Assembly: GCA_023389315.1 (NCBI GenBank)
Contig: JAEWEQ010000019.1
Span: forward strand, 1 to 59,698
Reading direction: 5' to 3'
Origin: Actinomycetes bacterium
GTDB taxonomy: Bacteria > Actinomycetota > Actinomycetes > Actinomycetales > Actinomycetaceae
Length of the DNA: 59,698 bases
The notes under the pieces were generated by a model. That model worked only from the letters and a program-made list of their open reading frames with translations. It did not search any database and was not told the origin of the DNA. Of the stretch, positions 51,148-57,509 are shown one piece after another. Made by a program: the position numbers and the translations under genes. How positions within the stretch are numbered: position 1 is the first letter of the stretch; each line of letters begins with the position of its first letter.

Positions 51148-53592
51148 GTGCGTGAAATTTCCTTTTGGTCCGCTTCCACCTTCGCCGGCCTCGAAGGGGC
51201 GGTGGACTTCGTATTCTGTACCGACCATGACGGCCCACTCATCTGCGCCCTCCCCGCGAGTCCTACCATCCCGCCCAATCCCGCAGCCCCCGCCCGCCCC
51301 GTCCTCGCCCCAGGCTCCACCGACTTCCCAGCCGATCCCTGCAAAACTGCCGCCATCGCAGCCAATCCCGCCGCCCCCGCGGGCTCGCACCTGCGGCTCG
51401 AATTAGTCTCCGGCGCCCTCCAGCTCTACGCCCACAACACTTCGACGCTGGCCCCGCCCTTGCAGTTAGACATGGAGGACACCACCGATTTGCGCGACGG
51501 CTACCCACACCGGGTGCAGGTGAGTTTCCACCGCGGTGGCACCGCCATTTTCCTTGACGGCTACCAGGTGTTTTCTTCCGCCACTAACGCTCACCCAAGT
51601 CAGCTAGGCAAGAGCGGGACCATTTACGCCGACCAGTCGGTAGCCAGTTGCACGTTTTCTGCCAACCGGGTTGACCCGCAGCAGGCCGCACTGCGGTGGC
51701 CGGCGCCCCCACCTGACGTCGTGTTCGCCGCCGCGCAGCTCTCCGCCCCGGATGTGCGCGCTATAAAGGAGTGGAATACCGGCACTATTTGGCTACAGTT
51801 CCGGGTGCGTGGCCCCGGCCAGTACGGCACTATCCTGGGTGCGCAGGCCAGCGAAACCAACAATGCCCGCGAGCACTCGCGCGAGACCCTCCGCTTGAGC
51901 ATTGACTCCACCGGCATCCACTATCAGCTGCTCATTGCAGGCTCCTGGCACCGGGTGCTGGCTCCCGGCAGTTGGGATGATGGGGCTTGGCATGACCTGA
52001 CCGTGCGTGCCAGTGCCGGGGCGGTCGACATTTACGTCGATGGCTTCCTGCACGCTCATGAGCCCGGTCAGTTCTTCTTCGCTGCCACCGATATTGGGTC
52101 GGTGAGCGTGGGTGCGGATTACGCGGGCGTGCGCCTGATGGGCGAGGTTCGCCGCGGTGGTATTTACCGCCGCGCCCTCAACGACTCCCATATAAGGGCC
52201 CTCTCCCGGGTTGTTCCAGCGCAAACTCAGTGCTTATTCGATAAGGGCTTCGCGGGGGCGCGTAGCTACCGCATTCCCACTTTGCTCACCACTGACAGTG
52301 GGGTGGTTATCGCCGGGGCGGACCAGCGGGTCGATAATTCCAACGACGCTCCCAACCGCATCAATTTCGTGATTCGCCGCTCTTTGGATGGCGGCACTTC
52401 CTGGGAGCCACTGCAGAAAGTGGTGGGTTTCCCCGGTGCTGGCGAGGACGGGTCCGCCCTCGGCAAATCCACTGCGGTCAGCGGCGCGGCCGCCACCGAT
52501 GCGTGCTTGGTTTACGACCGCCAGCGCGGTCGGATCATTGCTTTGTTGGATTATTTCCCTGCGGGCGTGGGGCTACCCAACGCCCGCCCCGGGGTCGGCA
52601 CGGACGAAGATGGCAACTTGTTGCTGGCCGACGGGGCGGGCACGTTCACACTGCGACCCGATGGCCGGGTGGTGGCCGAAGGTGGCGGTGACACGGGTTT
52701 GGTGGTGGACGAGGACGGGTGGATCTGGCGCGGGGAGCACCAACTGAGGAATATTCATTTCCCGCCCCTGTCCCCGGGGGACACGGGCAACGGGAGCTTG
52801 CCAAACTTGCGGCCTCTGCCGATGTCTTACCTCATGCAGGTGCATTCCGATGATGATGGTCAGACCTGGTCCCAACCGGTGTTCATTGACCGGCAGGTGA
52901 AAGCCCCCTGGATGCCGTTCTTGGGGATATGCCCGGGCCGCGGCATCCAACTGCAGCGCGCACCCTATGCGGGGCGGTTGCTGGCGCCTTACTATTTCAC
53001 TTCGGAAACTGGGCGCCATTACAGCAGTGGGGTGCTGATTTCCGACGATGGGGGGCGCTCGTGGCGGCGCGGCGGGAGCGTCAACGATGGGCGCGTATTC
53101 GACGGCGAACCTATCGATCCGCGGACTTTGCACGTGGATGCGGCATCCGCGTCCGAGACCACGGTGGTGGAGCTTGGTGACGGCTCGGTGCGCGCGTTCT
53201 TTCGCAACCAGCATCCCAGTGGGCGGGTTGGTACTTGCATTAGCGAGGACGGTGGCGAAACTTGGGGTCCCATCAGCTATTTGGAGCAGGTACCGGAGAT
53301 TTTCTCCCAACCCAATGCCATTTCTTGGCCTGCCACGGCGGATGAGCCCTCCCAGCGGGTGGCTTTCGTTAATGCTTCACGGATGCTCCCCTACCGGGGG
53401 TGTGGGGTGGTGCGCATCAGTGACGATGGTGGTCAGACCTGGCCGACCAGTCGGTGCGTGAATCCGTACCATTTCGTCTACCAGTGCTTGACGGTGTTGC
53501 CCGATGGCCGGTTGGGGTTGTTGTGGGAGCGGGAGACGGCGGGCGTGTATTTCACCGCGCTGCCGCGCGAATGGTTCGACTCGAAGCACTAG
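51148..53592 (+). CDS. Exo-alpha-sialidase with N-terminal lectin-like region and no signal peptide
   Basis: GH33-type sialidase of 814 residues. Residues ~1-380 contain two LamG/concanavalin-like modules (LRLELVSGALQLYAHNTST, and WLQFRVRGPGQYGTILG with AWHDLTVRASAGAVDIYVDG). Residues ~390-814 form the six-bladed propeller. The FRIP-type arginine motif appears as SYRIPTLL, and five Asp-boxes are visible (SLDGGTSW, SDDDGQTW, SDDGGRSW, SEDGGETW, SDDGGQTW), with the catalytic Glu in VVELGDGSVRAFFRNQ and the tyrosine in VYQCLTVLPDGRLG. There is no signal peptide, lipobox or sortase motif, so the enzyme looks cytoplasmic or exported by a non-classical path. A Pro/Ala-rich insert occupies residues ~36-79. 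I choose the GTG at 51148 (11 bases after AGGAG) over the GTG at 51139 (2 bases after it). Confidence 0.9.
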   Translation: MREISFWSASTFAGLEGAVDFVFCTDHDGPLICALPASPTIPPNPAAPARPVLAPGSTDFPADPCKTAAIAANPAAPAGSHLRLELVSGALQLYAHNTSTLAPPLQLDMEDTTDLRDGYPHRVQVSFHRGGTAIFLDGYQVFSSATNAHPSQLGKSGTIYADQSVASCTFSANRVDPQQAALRWPAPPPDVVFAAAQLSAPDVRAIKEWNTGTIWLQFRVRGPGQYGTILGAQASETNNAREHSRETLRLSIDSTGIHYQLLIAGSWHRVLAPGSWDDGAWHDLTVRASAGAVDIYVDGFLHAHEPGQFFFAATDIGSVSVGADYAGVRLMGEVRRGGIYRRALNDSHIRALSRVVPAQTQCLFDKGFAGARSYRIPTLLTTDSGVVIAGADQRVDNSNDAPNRINFVIRRSLDGGTSWEPLQKVVGFPGAGEDGSALGKSTAVSGAAATDACLVYDRQRGRIIALLDYFPAGVGLPNARPGVGTDEDGNLLLADGAGTFTLRPDGRVVAEGGGDTGLVVDEDGWIWRGEHQLRNIHFPPLSPGDTGNGSLPNLRPLPMSYLMQVHSDDDGQTWSQPVFIDRQVKAPWMPFLGICPGRGIQLQRAPYAGRLLAPYYFTSETGRHYSSGVLISDDGGRSWRRGGSVNDGRVFDGEPIDPRTLHVDAASASETTVVELGDGSVRAFFRNQHPSGRVGTCISEDGGETWGPISYLEQVPEIFSQPNAISWPATADEPSQRVAFVNASRMLPYRGCGVVRISDDGGQTWPTSRCVNPYHFVYQCLTVLPDGRLGLLWERETAGVYFTALPREWFDSKH

Positions 53593-53672
53593 GATGTTGA
53601 ATAGCTTTACTGACTCCCCCACCGTCCTCGCCCTTTGTGGAAGTGGCGAACGCCGACTTAGGAAAGTGAACG

Positions 53673-54419
53673 ATGTCTGACCACCCGTTGAGTCCCGCTC
53701 CCGGCTTGCTGCCAAACAGTGGTGTTGGCGATGCGACCAAGCGCGCGGAGTCAACTATGAACGCCATCAAGGAACTCATCATTGACCAGCAGCTCCGCCC
53801 GGGGGATTTGCTGCCCACGGAATGCAAACTCTGTGAGCAGCTGGGGGTGTCGCGCTCCTCAGTGCGCGAGGCGATCCGCAAGCTGGAGGCCCTAAACATT
53901 GTTTCGGTAGAGCACGGTAAGGGCACCTACGTGGGGTCACTGTCAATGGAGCCGCTGGTGCAGACGTTGGCGTTCCGTTCGATCCTACAAGGCTCGGGTG
54001 ACTTTTCGGGGCTGCGCGACGTGGTGGAGGTGCGCCGCTATTTGGATTTAGGGTGCGCCGAGCAGGTGGTGGAAAATCTGCGCGGCACCACCCAGCCGCA
54101 TTTGCAGGAGTTGGTGCACCAGATGCTAGTGCTGGCTCGCCAAGGTAAGGCGTTCCAGGAGCAGGATGTGGTCTTCCACTTGGGCCTGGTTGCGGGGATT
54201 TCTAACGTGGTGGTTAAGCAACTAATCCACAGCTTGTGGTTGGTCCATCAGGCGGTAGTTCCCGAGTTGGGGCTGGAAATCACCGCGCGCCTGGAGGACA
54301 CGGCTTTGGCGCACCAGGCGATGTTGGATGCGGCTTTGGCGGGGGACTTGGAAGCCTACCGCCGCGCTGTGATCGTCCACTACGAGCCGTTGGAAGAGAT
54401 CCTACGCACCCACCTTTAG
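53673..54419 (+). CDS. FCD-domain GntR regulator, probable NanR
   Basis: A 248-residue regulator. The winged helix is at residues ~28-95 (LLPTECKLCEQLGVSRSSVREAIRKLEALNIVSVEHGKGTYVG), and the helical FCD ligand domain follows with VEVRRYLDLGCAEQVVENL and the metal-type histidines in FHLGLVAGISN and AHQAMLDAALAGDLEAYRRAVIVHYEPLEEILRTHL. It is encoded 80 bases after the sialidase on the same strand, and the paired TTGTC-type boxes in the sialidase/nan promoter region suggest it controls both. By analogy to E. coli NanR the effector would be sialic acid; this is inference. The ATG at 53673 has AGGAAAG upstream. A dispersed 11-mer lies in the gap before it (53622-53632). Confidence 0.88.
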   Translation: MSDHPLSPAPGLLPNSGVGDATKRAESTMNAIKELIIDQQLRPGDLLPTECKLCEQLGVSRSSVREAIRKLEALNIVSVEHGKGTYVGSLSMEPLVQTLAFRSILQGSGDFSGLRDVVEVRRYLDLGCAEQVVENLRGTTQPHLQELVHQMLVLARQGKAFQEQDVVFHLGLVAGISNVVVKQLIHSLWLVHQAVVPELGLEITARLEDTALAHQAMLDAALAGDLEAYRRAVIVHYEPLEEILRTHL

Positions 54420-54464
54420 TCCGCCTCCTCGGTGTTCCTTCACCCGCCGGTCTCGCGGCGCGCG

Positions 54465-54932
54465 TTAGGCTGATTTCGGATTGGCGAGGGCGAACTCGAC
54501 CTCCACTTCCACGCTGGCGTCCAGCGGCAGCGCAGCCACGCCCACGGCGGAGCGAACGTGCAGGCCACCGAAGATTTCGTGGAAGAAATCTGAAGCCCCG
54601 TTTATTACCGCCGGGTGCGCGGTGAAGTCAGGGTCGGAGGACACGAATCCGGTGACCTTGATGACCCCCGCCAGGCGGTCCACTCCACCAGCTACGTCAG
54701 CGGCAGCGGCGAGGGCGTTCAGCGCGCATTGGCGGGCCGCGGCGGTGGCGTCTTCCACGCTGGCCCGGCTGGGAACTTGGCCGGTGGCGACCAGTTCTCC
54801 CGCTCGCATCGGTAGCTGCCCGGAGGTGCGCACGGTGGCCCCTACATTCATGGCGGGCACGTAGGAAGCAACCGGGGGCACCACGGAAGGTAGTTCAATC
54901 CCGAGGTCGGCTAGACGCTGGCTAATGCTCAT
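54465..54932 (-). CDS. RidA (YjgF/YER057c/UK114) family protein
   Basis: Small trimeric-type enzyme family that deaminates reactive enamine/imine intermediates from PLP enzymes. At 155 residues it is slightly longer than RidA itself (~130) and resembles the RutC-like branch. SGQLPMRAGELVATGQV, QCALNALAAAADVAGGVDRLAGVIKVTGFV and HVRSAVGVAALPLDASVEVEVEFAL fit; the arginine in HVRSAVGVA corresponds to the carboxylate-binding arginine of the active family members. It stands alone, convergent with the GntR gene, with no clear link to sialic acid use. Confidence 0.88.
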   Translation of the reverse strand: MSISQRLADLGIELPSVVPPVASYVPAMNVGATVRTSGQLPMRAGELVATGQVPSRASVEDATAAARQCALNALAAAADVAGGVDRLAGVIKVTGFVSSDPDFTAHPAVINGASDFFHEIFGGLHVRSAVGVAALPLDASVEVEVEFALANPKSA

Positions 54933-54992
54933 GGTGGCTCCTGGAGAATCGGCGATAGTTAAATCAGTATCTCACTTTTTGAACCCCTTTAA

Positions 54993-55314
54993 GACTGCGG
55001 TGAAAGCGGTTTCTACTGCTTCGGCGGCTCCATTTACATTGCCAAGCACCTGTACCTGATCGGCGCAGGAATCTACGCGCTTTCGCTGATCGGCTCAGTG
55101 CTTTGGCCGTACGTGATTTACCAGGCTGAAACGGGTGCGTGGGGGAACTCCCGCCCAGAGTGTACTGCCTTTCCTGGCTTTGCAGATTCAATCGCTGGCC
55201 AGCCCCATTGTGGCGATGATCTGCGTAATCGCTGCGTTTATCCTCCACCCCACCCTCACTTCGCGGGTGCACACCGGTGCGGATCGCGCGATTTATTCCG
55301 ATATTGACGCCTAG
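54993..55314 (+). pseudogene. Frameshifted remnant of a polytopic membrane protein
   Basis: Two adjacent frames on the plus strand together encode coherent membrane text. From 54993 one frame reads FYCFGGSIYIAKHLYLIGAG and continues to WPYVIYQAE. After a GGGGG run (55142-55146) the sense moves one frame over, giving TPAQSVLPFLALQIQSLASP and then AMICVIAAFILHP to a stop at 55314. The first frame has a stop just upstream and no start codon with a ribosome binding site. I read this as a 3' fragment of a membrane protein gene with an additional +1/-1 frameshift. I do not recognise the family. Confidence 0.6.
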
Positions 55315-55345
55315 CGCCCAGGGCAGTTCGGTAGATAATAGATAC

Positions 55346-56161
55346 ATGACGCTTTTACCCACTCCCCTGGTGACCGCCGCCGAGCTACTAGCCGTCGCCG
55401 ACGACCCGAACCTGGTGATCCTTGACGCCACCGTCGGCGCCCAGCCCACCGACCCACACATTCCCGGGGCGCAGGTGGCCGACATTGACGGCGCCTGGTC
55501 CGACCAGTCTTCCCGTTTCGTCCATACCCGCCCCCAGCCCGATCAGTTCGAAGCCGAGTTGCGCCGGTTGGGAATTAACGCCGACTCCCATGTAGTGGTT
55601 TACGAACGCGCCGGCCTGTTCTCTGTCGCCCGCCCCTGGTGGTTGCTGAAGTGGGCCGGGTTCGACGCGGTTTCCGTCCTCGATGGTGGGTTGGCGGCGT
55701 GGGAGGCCGCCGGCGGGCAGCTGACCACCACCCCCACGCCCGCGCGCGAGGTGGGCAATGTGGAGGTTTCCATCCGCCCGGAAATGCTCATTGACGAGGA
55801 CGAAATGGTGCGGCACATGCAGGACGGTGACTGCCGTATTCTCGACGCCCGCTCCAAGGAACGTTTCGACGGGGTTGCTCCGGAGCCGCGCGCGGGTCTG
55901 CGGGCGGGCCACATTCCGGGGGCGAAGTCATTGCCCTACACCGATGTTCAGGACGAGGACGGTCTGCGCAGTGCCGATAAATTGCGCCGACTGATTGCAC
56001 CTTTGGTTGATGACCGCCCGATTGTGACCACCTGTGGTTCGGGGGTGACGGCCTGTGTGTTGGCACTGAGCCTGAACGTCCTCGGACGCCAAGACGTCAG
56101 CGTGTATGACGGGTCGTGGTCGCAGTGGGGTCGCCCCGACGGGCCGCCGATTGAAAAGTAA
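55346..56161 (+). CDS. sseA: Thiosulfate/3-mercaptopyruvate sulfurtransferase (two rhodanese domains)
   Basis: Two-domain rhodanese of 271 residues that moves sulfane sulfur to acceptors such as cyanide or protein thiols. The N-terminal domain is inactive-type, starting LVILDATVG and HIPGAQVADIDGAWSD. The C-terminal domain has the active cysteine in TTCGSGVTACV near residue 232, in the form CGSGVTA typical of mercaptopyruvate-type enzymes. I use the ATG at 55346; an in-frame start at 55277 would run through the pseudogene tail. No ribosome binding site is obvious, so the mRNA may be leaderless. Sulfur handling could connect to the SQR-like flavoprotein elsewhere in the window. Confidence 0.92.
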   Translation: MTLLPTPLVTAAELLAVADDPNLVILDATVGAQPTDPHIPGAQVADIDGAWSDQSSRFVHTRPQPDQFEAELRRLGINADSHVVVYERAGLFSVARPWWLLKWAGFDAVSVLDGGLAAWEAAGGQLTTTPTPAREVGNVEVSIRPEMLIDEDEMVRHMQDGDCRILDARSKERFDGVAPEPRAGLRAGHIPGAKSLPYTDVQDEDGLRSADKLRRLIAPLVDDRPIVTTCGSGVTACVLALSLNVLGRQDVSVYDGSWSQWGRPDGPPIEK

Positions 56162-56285
56162 CCTTCGTTTGCTATTCGGGACGTTCCGGCTAAGACAGTA
56201 AGAAAGGTCTGTTTGGGCCATTCTGCGGGTGATAATCTGACGGGGAGCGCTTATGCGCGTCTAACAACACCCTTCAGGAGTCCCC

Positions 56286-57491
56286 ATGTCTGAAAACGAA
56301 AACCCCTCGGTGCCTTCTGCGCCTTCCGCTGGTGCTCCGGTTCCTCCGTCGGCTCCCTCTGCTGGCACCCCGGTTCCTCCGTCGGCACCTTCCGCTGGCG
56401 CCCCGGTACCGCCGCCTGCCGCTCCCACGGGAGCCCCGGTACCGCCCTCGGCACCCTCCGCTGGCGCCCCGGTACCACCCCCACCGTCTGCACCGTCTGC
56501 CGGGGCTGCGGTTCCGCCGCCTGCCGGCTACTACCCGCCTCAGCATGCAGCTCCTGCTCCTGCCCCCTACCCGCCGGCTCAGCCTCCCGCGGGCGCACCT
56601 TACCCGGGTCAACCTGCCGCCGCGCCCTACCCGGGCCAAGCTGGGGCGGTAGTGCCCGGCTATCAGCAGCCCGCCCAGCCGGTTCCCTACCCCGCTCAAG
56701 TTCCTGGCGCTCCGCAGGCTCCTGGCGCTCCGCAGGCACCCGGTGCCGGTAACGGCATTACGGTTTCTATCCAGACTCAGGACGTGAAAGCGGAATTGCT
56801 AGCTATTTGGCAGGTGGTTGCGGAATTCTTCCGCGCCTTCCCGGTCAAGGCTTACCAAATCGCAGAAAGCCGAAGGTTCTACGGCCTGCTGGTGATGCTG
56901 TTCAGCTCCCTTTTCTCCGCTTTACTGGCTGCTTCGCTCCAGTCCTCCGTTGTCTCCAGCGCCAGCAGGGCTGGGCAATCTCTCAGCGATTGGTTTGACA
57001 ACGGCAACAGCCGTGAAATGTTCTCTTTCAGCATGCCTTGGTCGGCTTGGTTTAGTACTTTCTTCACCGTCTTTTTCGCTGTGTTGGTGATCCTGTTCCT
57101 GCGGGTTCTGGTTACCTTCCTAACCATGCGCATCCACAAGGCTCCCGTTGGTTTCAAGCAGGCTCTCACCATCGTGGGCGTCAGCATGACTCCGCTGTAT
57201 TTCTCGATGGCCGTCGTCTGGGTGCTTTCCCTCTTCCCCTCAGGGCTGTGGGTTACCATTTTGACCTTCATTGCTGTGGCAGTCTTCGGTTGGTTGGGCT
57301 TTACCGGTGAACTCATGATTTACCTGGGCATCAGCCGCGCCGGTCGCTACCAGCGTTCACCGCTGCTCACGCACGCCACCTTGACCGCTGTGTGGGGGCT
57401 TTTTGCCTTCCTTTTCTTCGTCTTCCTGATTATTCCCACGGTCGGGAATATCTTCCCGTCATTTGGAATCTTGAACCCCATTCGCTTCTGA
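56286..57491 (+). CDS. Membrane protein with long Pro-rich N-terminus (Yip1-like core)
   Basis: A 401-residue protein. Residues 1-150 are low-complexity, with repeated SAPSAGAPVPP units, followed by PYPGQP-like repeats. Residues ~165-400 hold about five membrane segments: LLVMLFSSLFSALLAAS, WFSTFFTVFFAVLVILFLRV, FSMAVVWVLSLFPSG, ILTFIAVAVFGWLGF and LFAFLFFVFLIIP, resembling Yip1-family membrane proteins. The Pro-rich part lies before the first span and may be cytosolic. AGGAG precedes the ATG. The next gene, 18 bases downstream, encodes a lipoprotein with a similar Pro-rich tail, so the two products may work together. The encoding DNA is repetitive (CCGCTGGCGCCCCGGT units) and prone to length change. 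Confidence 0.75.
   Translation: MSENENPSVPSAPSAGAPVPPSAPSAGTPVPPSAPSAGAPVPPPAAPTGAPVPPSAPSAGAPVPPPPSAPSAGAAVPPPAGYYPPQHAAPAPAPYPPAQPPAGAPYPGQPAAAPYPGQAGAVVPGYQQPAQPVPYPAQVPGAPQAPGAPQAPGAGNGITVSIQTQDVKAELLAIWQVVAEFFRAFPVKAYQIAESRRFYGLLVMLFSSLFSALLAASLQSSVVSSASRAGQSLSDWFDNGNSREMFSFSMPWSAWFSTFFTVFFAVLVILFLRVLVTFLTMRIHKAPVGFKQALTIVGVSMTPLYFSMAVVWVLSLFPSGLWVTILTFIAVAVFGWLGFTGELMIYLGISRAGRYQRSPLLTHATLTAVWGLFAFLFFVFLIIPTVGNIFPSFGILNPIRF
56310..56530 (+). repeat. Tandem Pro/Ala/Ser-coding repeats
   Basis: Imperfect units of about 36 bases built from GCACCTTCCGCTGGCGCCCC and GGTACCGCC-like words encode successive APSAGAPVPPS modules in the N-terminus of the membrane protein at 56286. Confidence 0.7.
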
Positions 57492-57509
57492 CAGTGGTGG
57501 AGCTGGGTC

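Noticed and set aside
55098..55307. 69-codon gene in the RidA-rhodanese gap
   Set aside because: This frame is the wrong continuation of the membrane pseudogene after the G-run, and its second half is not membrane-like.
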